Notes under the pieces: model-generated
Databases searched by the model: none
What the model was told of the DNA's origin: nothing
The model's input: the letters and a program-made list of their open reading frames with translations, nothing else
Shown: positions 55,815 through 64,000 of the stretch, one piece after another
Numbering within the stretch: the stretch's first letter is position 1
How the letters are laid out: each line of letters starts with the position of its first letter
Translations under genes and position numbers: made by a program
Assembly: GCF_016185115.1 (NCBI RefSeq)
Contig: NZ_JACPOF010000004.1
Span: 365,979 to 429,978, forward strand
DNA from: Polaromonas sp.
Lineage (GTDB): Bacteria; Pseudomonadota; Gammaproteobacteria; Burkholderiales; Burkholderiaceae_C
Reading direction: 5' to 3'
Length of the DNA: 64,000 nt

Positions 55815-56783
55815 TCAGTTTGAGGAACCGTTCTGCTGACGCCTGTATTCGTTGTGCTTCATGAGCACATAAGAGCTCTTGTCGACTTCATGCAGTTGCC
55901 GGGCGTACTGCTCAGTGGCCTTGAACCAGTGATCGAGGCGCGCATTGAATTGCTGTTCAGGTGGACGGCCGAGGGAGGCGAGGTAGGCCTCTATGGCCAG
56001 GTAGTAGCGCATGGTGTTGCGTTCCACGGCCCCTCGCATGCCTCCTACATAGCCCTGCTTCTGGCCCTCGCCGACCTGCGTAAATCCGACCTTTCCACTG
56101 CCAAGCGTGGCAAGGTAGCCCTGCATGGCGATCCTGCCCGCCATGCCGTACCCATAGGAATAGCGGAGATGCATAAAGGTTTTCCCGCCGGGAAGCGGTG
56201 CGGCGCGTAATTCGATACGGTAATTGCTCGTACCCAGCGGCCCTTTGTCGGCGTTGAGACGGACGTGGAGGAAATCGGGCGTGCTTGAGGCCAGGCGGAA
56301 AGAAAATTCAAGTGCGAACGCGTCGGCAAGCTCCTGTTCGGTCTTCTTGCCAATATTCACGTTCAGAACAGCCGGGCTGGCGTCTGTGGACGCCTGACAA
56401 TATTTGGTATTGATATGCAGGATCATCACGTCGCACCAGCGCCTGGGGCTTTTGAGCGTCGAGCTGACCGTGCCGAACGGCGAATCGAGCACGGCGTAGG
56501 CATTGCCATTCACCATGCTTGAGGTCTCCGACGACTCAAGGTACAGAGGCCGTCCGTAGGCGTTGCTGGTCAATTGGGCGGCCAGCTCGGAATGCTTTTC
56601 AAGAAGGGTTGCCGCAGTTTGTGCGGGCTCTTGTGCTGTCGGCATGGTCTGTGCAGTTGTTGGTCCGGTTATCGCGGCTGCAGCAACCAGGGTTAGTGCT
56701 GCGAACGAACGTGCCAGGGCCACGAGGTTTGCTATGGACCGACCCGGTCTGGCAGTCATTTTAGTGAAGGCTATTTCTTTCAT
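55815..56783 (-). CDS. Secreted protein of unknown function
   Basis: 322 residues from the ATG at 56783. A basic N-terminus and hydrophobic stretch (about 20-45, LVALARSFAALTLVAAAAITG) suggest export by Sec. The mature part has paired Cys (WCDVMILHINTKYC) near residue 120 that could form a disulfide, a beta-rich middle (FLHVRLNADKGPLGTSNYRIEL, then KTFMHLRYSYGYGMAGRIAMQGYLA), and a helical charged C-terminus. No domain recognised. Upstream is an AT-rich tract (56850-56900) that may carry its promoter. Confidence 0.7.
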   Translation of the reverse strand: MKEIAFTKMTARPGRSIANLVALARSFAALTLVAAAAITGPTTAQTMPTAQEPAQTAATLLEKHSELAAQLTSNAYGRPLYLESSETSSMVNGNAYAVLDSPFGTVSSTLKSPRRWCDVMILHINTKYCQASTDASPAVLNVNIGKKTEQELADAFALEFSFRLASSTPDFLHVRLNADKGPLGTSNYRIELRAAPLPGGKTFMHLRYSYGYGMAGRIAMQGYLATLGSGKVGFTQVGEGQKQGYVGGMRGAVERNTMRYYLAIEAYLASLGRPPEQQFNARLDHWFKATEQYARQLHEVDKSSYVLMKHNEYRRQQNGSSN

Positions 56784-57088
56784 CAAACAAGTTTGCCAGC
56801 CCGGGCGGGGGAATGTGTCAATCGTCAATTCTGTCCTACAGGTATTGGCCGTTTATTTAATTTAACATAATATACATCGTAGAATATATAATCCAACAAC
56901 TCCCAATGGGTGGTCCGGGATTTCACGCCATCCTGATTGCTGATTGGGCGCTGCGATCAAGACCTTGGCGTCGGCTGGCTACAAGCCCCCGTGCAGGTTT
57001 CCAGGGGTCCTGGACGGAACCATCAACAGATGCGCTACTCATGCGCTACATCAAATACCCAGGCTCCTTTCCGGCATAAGCTCCAAAC

Positions 57089-58450
57089 ATGAATATCCAG
57101 TTCCTGGGTGCCACCGACACCGTCACCGGTTCCAAATATTTGATCCGGTATCGCGACGCCACCGTGATGATCGACTGTGGCCTGTTTCAGGGCTACAAGC
57201 AACTGCGCTTGCGCAACTGGTCACCGTTGCCCGTCCCACCAGCCAGCATTGATGCCGTCATCCTCACGCATGCCCATATAGACCACAGCGGATATCTGCC
57301 GCTGCTGGCTCGCCAGGGCTTCAGGGGCAAGGTGTTCTGTACGCAGGGTACTGCCGACCTGTGCCGCATTTTGCTGCCGGATTCGGGCCACCTTCAGGAA
57401 GAGGAAGCCCAATACGCCAACCGGCACGGCTTTTCAAAGCACTCGCCCGCGCTACCCTTGTACACGCGTGAAGACGCGTTGCGCTGCCTCAAACTGCTGC
57501 ATGTGGTGCCCCATGGCAAACAATGGCATCCCGTACCTGGTCTCACCGCCGGTCTTGCGCCTTCGGGCCACATGGTGGGGTCTTCGTTTGTGCGACTGGA
57601 CAACGGCTCCCGTTCTATCCTGTTTTCCGGGGATATAGGCCGTCCCAACGACCTTGTACTCAGACCGCCTTCGCAGATGGATGGAGCGGATTACCTGGTC
57701 GTGGAGTCCACATATGGCGATCGCCTGCACAAGGACTCCGACCCCATGTTGGCACTGGGCCAGGTGATCAACCGCACGGCGGCGCGCGGCGGTGTGGTGG
57801 TGATACCGGCCTTTGCGGTGGGAAGAGCGCAAAGTCTGCTGCACTGCATCGAAATTCTCAAAACCCAGGGTGTTATTGCGCGCAAGCTGCCGATCTACCT
57901 CAACAGCCCCATGGCGGCCAATGCCACACAGGTGTACCTGAAGCATCGGGCCGAGTTGCGGCTGACATCGGCTGAGTGTGAAGCCATGGCGCATACGGCG
58001 CACATCGTCCAGTCACCGGACGAGTCCCGCCTGCTGAATACCAAACATGGTCCCATGGTCATCATTGCCGCCAGCGGCATGGCCACAGGTGGGCGGGTCG
58101 TCCACCACCTGAAGGCCTTCGCGCCTGACAAGCGCAACACCATCGTGTTTGCCGGGTTTCAGCCTGGCGGCACACGCGGCGCCCTCATCGCCGGGGGCGC
58201 GCCCACGATCCGCATCCATGGGCAGGACGTGCCGGTGCGCGCTGAAGTTGCGATGCTCGACGACCTGTCAGCCCATTCGGACGCTGCCGAGATCACCGAC
58301 TGGCTGCGCGGCTTCAAGTCCGCGCCGAGACAGACATTCATCACCCATGGTGAACCGGCTGCAGCAGATGCCATGCGCCAACGGATCGAACGCGAACTCC
58401 ATTGGCAATGCAAAATCCCGTTCTATCTGGAATCAGCCAGGCTCGATTGA
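57089..58450 (+). CDS. Beta-CASP metallo-beta-lactamase fold RNase-like protein
   Basis: 453 residues. Zinc motif HAHIDHSG (His61, His63, Asp65, His66), then GHMVGSSF and FSGDIGRPND. The beta-CASP domain begins near 210 (VVESTYGDR, PAFAVGRAQSLLH) with motifs ASGMATGGRVVHHLK and LSAHSDAAEITDWL. This is the archaeal CPSF/Ysh1-like class found in many bacteria, probably an RNA endo/exonuclease; targets unknown. It leads the rightward side of a cluster with acyl-CoA synthetase, DksA-like and UspA genes, an association I know from stress or low-oxygen loci of betaproteobacteria. Confidence 0.9.
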   Translation: MNIQFLGATDTVTGSKYLIRYRDATVMIDCGLFQGYKQLRLRNWSPLPVPPASIDAVILTHAHIDHSGYLPLLARQGFRGKVFCTQGTADLCRILLPDSGHLQEEEAQYANRHGFSKHSPALPLYTREDALRCLKLLHVVPHGKQWHPVPGLTAGLAPSGHMVGSSFVRLDNGSRSILFSGDIGRPNDLVLRPPSQMDGADYLVVESTYGDRLHKDSDPMLALGQVINRTAARGGVVVIPAFAVGRAQSLLHCIEILKTQGVIARKLPIYLNSPMAANATQVYLKHRAELRLTSAECEAMAHTAHIVQSPDESRLLNTKHGPMVIIAASGMATGGRVVHHLKAFAPDKRNTIVFAGFQPGGTRGALIAGGAPTIRIHGQDVPVRAEVAMLDDLSAHSDAAEITDWLRGFKSAPRQTFITHGEPAAADAMRQRIERELHWQCKIPFYLESARLD

Positions 58451-58493
58451 TGCAAGGCTTCGTGCCTTGATCACCCCGAAATCGGACTGCCCG

Positions 58494-61229
58494 TCAACCT
58501 GAACAGGAAGTTGGTGCCTGAGGCATTGTGACCCCCGGTGCCATTGATGTAGTGGGGGGTGAGTTCAATATGAGTTGCATTGAGAACGTGTCGGAGTTGT
58601 TGTCGGCGCGCACATGAAAGCCAATCGAACGCGCCAGCCCGGCCATGGCGGTGTTTTCGCGTAGGCACTGCCCTGCAACCTCTCTTGTACCGCGCTCGCG
58701 CAAGTAGTGCACCAGCCTGTCCAGGAGCAGTCGGCCAAGCCCTCTGCCCTGCCACGCTACGGCGACCTGGATCGCAAACTCCGCGCGGTCGTTGTCGGGA
58801 TCACAGACGGCCCGCACTTCCCCCACCATATCCGCTTGGCTGCCCTCTTCCGGCAATAGCGCGATAAAGGTCATTTCCCTGTCGTAGTCGATCTGGCTGT
58901 ACCTGGCGAGTTCCGAGCGCGGTACCTCGCGGCGTGTCATGAAGAAGCGCAGGCGCATATCGCCCGGAGTGGCATCGGCATAAAAGGAGGCCAGGCGCTG
59001 GCCGTCCTCCGGCCGGATGGGCCGCAACACAAGGCTGGCGCCATCAAGCTGCACCACGGTCTCAAGGTGCGCAGGGTACGGACTGATGGCTGGCGGCAAT
59101 TGCGCCGCCCCTGCTGCCCGAAGGCTCATTCGGGCATCGACAGCCAGTACTCCGCGGTGGTTCACCAGCAGGGGATTGATGTCGAGCTCGGCGAGCAGCG
59201 GCTGGTCGCATGCCAGTTGTGACACCTTTTGCAGCACGTCGCGCACGGCCGCCGTATTTGCTGGTTTGCTGCCCCTGTAGCCTGCAAGGAGAACATCCAT
59301 CCCCGACCGGGAGATTAGGTCCCCGGCGAGTGCATCATTCAAAGGCGCCAGGGCTACTGCGTGCCGTGCGTTAAGTTCAACGGCGGTGCCACCTTCACCG
59401 AACAGGATCACCGGCCCGAACACCGGGTCGCTGGACTTGCCTGCAATAAGTTCCAGCGCGCCAGACCTGTCAGCCATGGCCTGAACGGTGAACCCCTGTA
59501 ACTTTGCATGAGGCGCCAGCTGCGCCAGGCTGGCGATCATCCGGGATGCAGCAGCCAGAACTTCATCGGCGGACGTGAGTCCGATCTCGACCCCGCCTAC
59601 ATCGGATTTGTGAACGATGTCAGGAGACCTGACCTTCAAGGCCACCGGGAACCCCATGCTTTGTGCAAGCGCCGCCGCCTCGCTTGCATCAAGGGCGTGT
59701 TCTACCCGCAATGTCGGAATGCCGTAGGCCTGCAAGATTTGTTGAACCTGCACTGCGTCCAGCCATTGATGTCCATCGGCGTGTGCCTGCTCCAGTATTC
59801 GGCGCGCCGCGCCGGCATCTGGCGGGTCAGCCTGATGCCCAAGTCCCGGCAATTCACGCAATGCGGCCTGGTTACGGGCGTAGGCTGCAAGGTGCAGCCA
59901 CGCCTTTGCGCTGCGCTCCGGGGCATCAAAGCAGGGAACCCCTGCGGTCGAGAATAGCGCACGGGCCGAGGCTACCGAGGGCCCTCCCAGCCAGCATGCC
60001 AGCACGGGCTTTTGATGCGTGATGAGCGGGAGGCAAGCGGCGGCGATGTCGTGTGCAGGGACGATAGCCGTCGGCGCATGCATGAAGAGCACGCCGTCTA
60101 CCTCTGGCGCTGCCAGCAGAATGCGCAGGGCATCCTGGTAACGTGAAACCGGTGCGTCGCCAACAATGTCAACGGGATTTCCCCGGGACCACGTAGCAGG
60201 CAGGCAGGCGTCGAGCGCGGCCAGCGTTCCCTGAGAAAGTTCAGCCAGTTTGCCGCAACCAAGGTCCAGCATATCTGCCGCAAGTACGCCAGCGCCGCCC
60301 CCATTTGTCAGTACGGCCAGCCTGTCACCCACCCATGGTTGCCCGTGAGCAAGGGTTTCTGCCGCTCCGAACAGGTCTTCCAGCGTGTCAACGCGCAACA
60401 TGCCGGCACGCAGCACGGCCGCATCGAACACAATGTCTGATCCGGCGAGCGCCCCGGTATGGGACGCAGCTGCCCGCGCAGCATCGGGTGCTCGCCCCCC
60501 CTTGACGACAATCACGGGTTTGTTGCGGGCTGCAGCCCGCGCCGCTGACATGAACTTGCGGGCGGACGTCACCGACTCCATGTACATCAGGATCGCCCGC
60601 GTGCCCGGATCGCTGCCCAGATAGTCGAGCAAATCACCGAAATCCACGTCGGCGACATCGCCCAGAGATATGAAATGGGAAAACCCGATGCCGCGCCCGT
60701 TGGCCCAGTCGAGCATGGCTGTAGCCAATGCGCCGGATTGAGTGACGAACGCGATATTGCCGGTCAGGGCGTGACCGGGCGCGAAGCTGGCGTTCAGGCC
60801 TATACCCGGAACCAGCACGCCAAGGCAGTTCGGTCCGGCGATGCGAAGCAGGTAGGGTTTTGCGGCGCCAAGCATGAGGGATTCCAACGTCTGGACGCCC
60901 TCTTCCCGTGCCTGCCGAAAGCCCGCTGACATGACGATTGCGGCACGCGTGCCCCGCTGCCCAAGCTCTTCAACGATGCCAGGAACCCTTGCTGCAGCTG
61001 TGCAAATTATCGCCAGATCAGGTGTGCCAGGCAGAGACGCCACGTTGGGCCAGGCCGTCGCTCCGCCTATGAGCGCTTGAGTCGGGTTGACCGGCCAGAC
61101 AGGACCCTTGAAGCCGCCGGTCTGCAGGTTGCGCATAACAACGGAGCCCACACTGCCCTGCCGATCGGAAGCACCAATCAAGGCAACCGAACGGGGCTGA
61201 AGCAGTGCCTCAAGGTTACGTACGCTCAC
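58494..61229 (-). CDS. ADP-forming acyl-CoA synthetase fused to GNAT acetyltransferase
   Basis: 911 residues. CoA-binding domain (1-140, LEALLQPRSVALIGASDRQGSVG), succinyl-CoA ligase-like domains with the phosphohistidine His257 (AASHTGALAGSD), ATP-grasp domain (about 480-700) and a C-terminal GNAT domain (about 735-895, VAWQGRGLGRLLLDRLVHYL). The layout is that of the PatZ/Pat protein lysine acetyltransferases. In those the ligase His is usually lost, whereas here His257 is kept, so the synthetase half may still be active. The C-terminal ~20 residues (NSPPTTSMAPGVTMPQAPTS) are low in complexity. Convergent with the beta-CASP gene; only 43 bases separate the stops. Confidence 0.9.
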   Translation of the reverse strand: MSVRNLEALLQPRSVALIGASDRQGSVGSVVMRNLQTGGFKGPVWPVNPTQALIGGATAWPNVASLPGTPDLAIICTAAARVPGIVEELGQRGTRAAIVMSAGFRQAREEGVQTLESLMLGAAKPYLLRIAGPNCLGVLVPGIGLNASFAPGHALTGNIAFVTQSGALATAMLDWANGRGIGFSHFISLGDVADVDFGDLLDYLGSDPGTRAILMYMESVTSARKFMSAARAAARNKPVIVVKGGRAPDAARAAASHTGALAGSDIVFDAAVLRAGMLRVDTLEDLFGAAETLAHGQPWVGDRLAVLTNGGGAGVLAADMLDLGCGKLAELSQGTLAALDACLPATWSRGNPVDIVGDAPVSRYQDALRILLAAPEVDGVLFMHAPTAIVPAHDIAAACLPLITHQKPVLACWLGGPSVASARALFSTAGVPCFDAPERSAKAWLHLAAYARNQAALRELPGLGHQADPPDAGAARRILEQAHADGHQWLDAVQVQQILQAYGIPTLRVEHALDASEAAALAQSMGFPVALKVRSPDIVHKSDVGGVEIGLTSADEVLAAASRMIASLAQLAPHAKLQGFTVQAMADRSGALELIAGKSSDPVFGPVILFGEGGTAVELNARHAVALAPLNDALAGDLISRSGMDVLLAGYRGSKPANTAAVRDVLQKVSQLACDQPLLAELDINPLLVNHRGVLAVDARMSLRAAGAAQLPPAISPYPAHLETVVQLDGASLVLRPIRPEDGQRLASFYADATPGDMRLRFFMTRREVPRSELARYSQIDYDREMTFIALLPEEGSQADMVGEVRAVCDPDNDRAEFAIQVAVAWQGRGLGRLLLDRLVHYLRERGTREVAGQCLRENTAMAGLARSIGFHVRADNNSDTFSMQLILNSPPTTSMAPGVTMPQAPTSCSG

Positions 61230-61263
61230 GGTGAAATCCGGATCGGAGTTTCACCGGCGGCCC

Positions 61264-61289
61264 CCTTCCGGCAGACGGCAGCCGGAAGG
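61264..61289. other. Hairpin between the Ala-rich protein and the acyl-CoA synthetase gene
   Basis: Nine-base stem CCTTCCGGC / GCCGGAAGG with an 8-base loop in the 97-base gap. It has no T-run, so a terminator role is doubtful. Confidence 0.4.
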
Positions 61290-61326
61290 ATGGAGGTGTA
61301 TTACAACGTTGACGGCCATTCGTCAG

Positions 61327-61932
61327 TTACTTGCTCGCGCCTGCATTCGCGGCCTGCTCTGCCGCCCGCTTGCTGGCTTCCGCTGAGTCTTGCGCTGCCT
61401 TTTCAGCGCTCTTCAGGGCATCCTGAGTTGCTGTCACCGCTTTCTGCGTTTCCGCCAGGTCCTTTTGAGCCGACCTGCGCAACGCTTCTTCGGCGGCCCC
61501 GGACGCTGCGCGAACGGCGGATGCTGCCCGCCTTGCTGCTTCTGCGGCCTTTGCCGCCAATGCTTTCATGTCATCCGTAGCCGTGGCGGCGGCTTGCTCG
61601 GATTTCTCCCTGGACTTTCTGACAGCTTCGTCGGCCTTGAGTACGTGCTCCCGGATATTGGCGGCGGCCCGATGTGACAAGTCCCGTGCCGCAGTTTCAG
61701 CCAGCTGCAGCGTGAGCTTGACCAGGTCGGCCGCCGCGCGGGCGGAATCAGCTGCCTCTTGGGCGGCTTTTTGGGCGGCTGCCTTTGAGCGGGCAGTCAC
61801 GCCTGCTGGTGCGCTGGATTTTCCTGCTGCGACCGGAGCCTTTTCAGGAGCTTGGGCGATGGCATTGCTGACCATGCAGGCGACGGCGCAGATGGAGAGA
61901 GCCGCAGAGATCATGAGTTTTCTGGTGTTCAT
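61327..61932 (-). CDS. Ala-rich coiled-coil exported protein
   Basis: 201 residues from the ATG at 61932. Signal peptide (about 1-26, ending NAIAQAP), then a short Pro-rich linker. From residue 45 on the chain is an unbroken Ala/Lys/Glu heptad-like helix (KAAAQKAAQEAADSARAAAD and so on), expected to be a long coiled coil. Composition resembles histone H1-like or LEA-type proteins and TolA-like stalks, but the signal peptide points to the periplasm. Function unknown. Confidence 0.75.
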   Translation of the reverse strand: MNTRKLMISAALSICAVACMVSNAIAQAPEKAPVAAGKSSAPAGVTARSKAAAQKAAQEAADSARAAADLVKLTLQLAETAARDLSHRAAANIREHVLKADEAVRKSREKSEQAAATATDDMKALAAKAAEAARRAASAVRAASGAAEEALRRSAQKDLAETQKAVTATQDALKSAEKAAQDSAEASKRAAEQAANAGASK

Positions 61933-62168
61933 GCTAGGTCTTTCGACGGAGTTGAATGCACCAATGATGACCATGTCTGGCCGCAACGTATTTGACTTAG
62001 CGCAACTTGCGCGCAATCACATATTCACGCAGGAATGGAGTCGTCACCTGCCGACATGGGCTGATGAGTTTCCCGGCTAATCCTGGCTTGCGCCAGATCA
62101 ATACGGCGCGCTGAGTCATGGCGAGAATCAGGGCTCAAGCAGACGTTCCACTTTTTTCAGGTCATATC

Positions 62169-62564
62169 ATGAAGCACTATGTGAATTCACTTGCCGGGCA
62201 TTTCGGTCATATCCTTGCGGAACGTGAAAGGGAGTTGAGGGGCGCCCTGGAAGCAGGCAAGGACAATGAGGTCGCGAACGGCCTGGCTGCCGATGGAGAA
62301 GTTCAGGACTTCAAGGATCTGGCGGAGCGGGAATCACAATCCGATATGGCCGCCCTGGATGCGGCGCGTCTTGCGGAAGAGCTTGCCGGGGTCATCGCTG
62401 CCCGCGAACGGCTGCGGGACGGAACGTTCGGTCAGTGCACCGCATGCGGAAAACCCATTGACCTGCGCCGCCTGGAAGTGTTGCCCGCCGCATCATTTTG
62501 TGTGGCCTGCCAATCCGCCGGAGAAGAAACTGCGGGTGCCCACCCCCAATCACACAGGACTTGA
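62169..62564 (+). CDS. DksA/TraR-type zinc finger protein
   Basis: 131 residues from the ATG at 62169. A helical hairpin (about 12-85) precedes a four-Cys zinc finger: Cys90 and Cys93 (CTACGKPIDLRRLE), then Cys111 and Cys114 (FCVAC). The family binds the secondary channel of RNA polymerase and alters initiation, DksA with ppGpp. This one is shorter than DksA and its coiled-coil tip does not show the usual DxxDxA, so it may be a regulator of another kind. It lies 65 bases before the uspA-like gene and probably shares a transcript. Confidence 0.88.
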   Translation: MKHYVNSLAGHFGHILAERERELRGALEAGKDNEVANGLAADGEVQDFKDLAERESQSDMAALDAARLAEELAGVIAARERLRDGTFGQCTACGKPIDLRRLEVLPAASFCVACQSAGEETAGAHPQSHRT

Positions 62565-62629
62565 CCCGCTTCAATGTCGCCCCAATACTGCCCGCATTTA
62601 CGCCGCTTTACGCAAAGGAGTTACCCATC

Positions 62630-63106
62630 ATGTTCAAGCGAATCCTGATTCCCGTGGACGGTAGCGACACCTCCAATAAGGCCCTCGTCTCCGCACTGCA
62701 GATGGCGCGTGAGACTGGCGCCAGTGTCCGGGTGGTACACGCCGTCAATGAAATGGCCTTCCTGGGCGGCATAGACCCATATGGCACCTACTCGGGTGAC
62801 CTGGTTGGCATGATGCGCGAAGGTGGTGCCAGGGTTCTGACCGATGCCATGGCGGTCGCCCAGTCAGCTGGTGTGGAGGTCAGCCAGGCGCTTCTCGATG
62901 AGCCCGGCCAGCGTCTCGGCGAGTCAGTTGCCGAAGCCGCGAGGCTCTGGAGCGCAGACCTCATCGTGGTGGGTTCCCATGGCCGGCGCGGCATTGGGCG
63001 CGTGCTGCTGGGTAGTGGTGCTGAACAGATCTTGCGGCTTTCGCCTGTGGCGGTCCTGGTGATCCGCAGCGGGCCTGTGGGGGACGGTAATCACGCAGCA
63101 GACTGA
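62630..63106 (+). CDS. Universal stress protein, UspA family
   Basis: 158 residues from the ATG at 62630, with AAAGGAG about 10 bases upstream. MFKRILIPVDGSDTSNKAL opens the domain. The ATP-binding signature GSHGRRGIGRVLLGSGAEQIL (G-2x-G-9x-G-S) is intact, so nucleotide binding is expected. Such proteins are induced by starvation, oxygen limitation and other stress. It follows the DksA-like gene and closes the stress-flavoured cluster. Confidence 0.93.
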   Translation: MFKRILIPVDGSDTSNKALVSALQMARETGASVRVVHAVNEMAFLGGIDPYGTYSGDLVGMMREGGARVLTDAMAVAQSAGVEVSQALLDEPGQRLGESVAEAARLWSADLIVVGSHGRRGIGRVLLGSGAEQILRLSPVAVLVIRSGPVGDGNHAAD

Positions 63107-63161
63107 GCCGGGCGCGCCAGATATAGACCCGGGCTGAGTTCGGCAAGCTTCCTGCGACAAC

Positions 63162-63833
63162 TCACCACTGGCCAGCTGGCCGTTTGCTGCGCACAGACCT
63201 TGCAATCATGTCTGCCACGTCCTGGCGGTTAACGCGCTGGGCAAACTGGGTGGCCGTCAGGCCTTGCTGGTTCCTGAGCAGAGGATCTGCACCTTCATCA
63301 AGTAGCAGCCTGACGGCCTCGGCGCTGCCGTACATGCTGGCCATCATGAGCGGCGTGCTGCCGTTGGGTGACTCTGCGTCTATATAAGCATGGTTTTCGA
63401 TCAGCAGACGTATGAGCGGCACGTGACCCTTGGTGGCCGCGTAATGAAGCGGCGTCCAGCCGGTCTTGTTGACGTCCGCCCCTTTTTTGATCATCTGGCT
63501 GGCCAGATCAAGATCGCCATTGAAGACCGCCAGCATCAGCGGACTTTCGCCCTTGGCATTCAGCGCATTCAAATCGAGATTTGGGGCCGCCAAAAGCGCC
63601 TTGATGACTTTTGGGGAGGGTTCGCGGATGGCCAGAATCAGCCCGTGCTGGACTTGGGGATCAAGCGTGTTGGGGTCAAACCCGCGCGCCAGCAGGCTTT
63701 GTATGGTGCCGGCATCGTCGGTTTTTATGGCTTTGAAGAAGTCTTCGTATGAACCCGCATGGGAAATATTAAATCCAATTAAAACAAATAGATATATTGA
63801 ATATTTAATGTAATTTATCAAGATATTTCTCAC
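63162..63833 (-). CDS. Ankyrin repeat protein, exported
   Basis: 223 residues from a GTG at 63833 that overlaps the tatD stop (GTGA). Signal peptide (about 1-26, [16 protein letters not shown]), then four to five ankyrin repeats; the clearest are [31 protein letters not shown] and [27 protein letters not shown]. Small exported ankyrin proteins occur next to catalases or nucleases in proteobacteria and probably bind partner proteins in the periplasm. Coupled to tatD. Confidence 0.88.
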   Translation of the reverse strand: MRNILINYIKYSIYLFVLIGFNISHAGSYEDFFKAIKTDDAGTIQSLLARGFDPNTLDPQVQHGLILAIREPSPKVIKALLAAPNLDLNALNAKGESPLMLAVFNGDLDLASQMIKKGADVNKTGWTPLHYAATKGHVPLIRLLIENHAYIDAESPNGSTPLMMASMYGSAEAVRLLLDEGADPLLRNQQGLTATQFAQRVNRQDVADMIARSVRSKRPAGQW

Positions 63834-64000
63834 GCCAGAACCCCTTTGAAAAGTGTTTCAAAGTTATGACTCGTGGCTTGCGCGATGGTTTCTACACTTT
63901 GTTGCTTGAGTTCTGCAATAAGTTTGGCCACATAAGGCACATAAGACGGATTGTTGGTTTTGCCGCGATACGGAACGGGTGCCAGATAAGGGCTGTCAGT
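63830..64000 (-). CDS. tatD: TatD-family metal-dependent hydrolase, C-terminal part (cut by window edge)
   Basis: The minus strand from the window edge encodes 56 residues ending at 63830. They begin [20 protein letters not shown], the conserved C-terminal metal Asp and following motif of TatD-type 3'-5' DNases (TDxPYLAPxPxRGKxNxP). The rest lies outside the window. It overlaps the ankyrin gene start by GTGA. Confidence 0.9.
   Translation of the reverse strand, partial: TDSPYLAPVPYRGKTNNPSYVPYVAKLIAELKQQSVETIAQATSHNFETLFKGVLA

Overview
The window looks like a chromosomal segment of a GC-rich betaproteobacterium, most likely Burkholderiales, family Comamonadaceae (Polaromonas/Rhodoferax/Variovorax type). 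This rests on gene content and order (lptF-lptG-cbiX-cysB, pepA-holC, rimP-nusA-infB-rbfA-truB-typA, guaB-guaA), on a tadA-haloalkane dehalogenase fusion, and on intergenic repeats that I remember from that family. The genus is not certain. No rRNA, CRISPR array, integrase, transposase or phage gene is visible, and both window edges cut genes (an aminotransferase on the left, tatD on the right).

Layout. 1-4030 (minus): aminotransferase fragment, CysB-type regulator, CbiX-like chelatase and the LPS-export permeases LptG/LptF. 4129-6418 (plus): pepA, holC and a small coupled ORF. 6601-9965: orphan branched-chain amino-acid-type binding lipoprotein, tRNA-Ser(GGA), a DUF2237 protein, and a stomatin/NfeD pair. 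10139-14542: basic amino acid decarboxylase, periplasmic LigE-type DNA ligase and FabI. 14690-20396: Yej-type peptide ABC importer. 20573-29047: ribosome/translation operon rimP-nusA-infB-rbfA-truB, then typA. 29228-31239: DMT exporter and hydroxyisobutyryl-CoA hydrolase. 31425-33596 (minus): ECF sigma / anti-sigma operon led by a lipoprotein gene and carrying an unknown small protein. 33964-39307: smpB, ratA, rnfH, a DUF4124 protein, guaB and guaA. 39465-41614: nitric-oxide response operon (truncated globin, NnrS, NsrR) with visible FNR- and NsrR-type sites. 41757-52919: signalling and metabolic genes, including a GAF/degenerate-GGDEF protein, PaiB, the TadA-dehalogenase fusion, GNAT, TRIC channel, LD-carboxypeptidase, aldehyde dehydrogenase, cyclase-FHA protein and penicillin acylase-like enzyme. 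53203-64000: stress-flavoured region with KatE catalase, a secreted unknown, beta-CASP nuclease, ADP-forming acyl-CoA synthetase/GNAT, Ala-rich coiled-coil protein, DksA-like zinc finger, UspA, ankyrin protein and tatD.

The most unusual structure is in the non-coding DNA. Four copies of a ~90-110 bp repeat (family A) with conserved small hairpins lie at 13537, 31241, 43461 and 52969. Two of them are followed by an AT-rich module sharing an identical 18-mer. A second, GC-rich family (B) occurs six times; one copy forms a ~25-codon in-frame insertion inside the YejF ATPase and another encodes the N-terminus of YejE. Two larger inverted-repeat elements (12427-12569 and 33849-33953) sit directly behind stop codons. 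Among proteins, the TadA-dehalogenase fusion, a pair of paralogous unknown small proteins (32814-33188 and 47277-47630), the degenerate GGDEF protein and the cyclase-FHA protein are the best leads.
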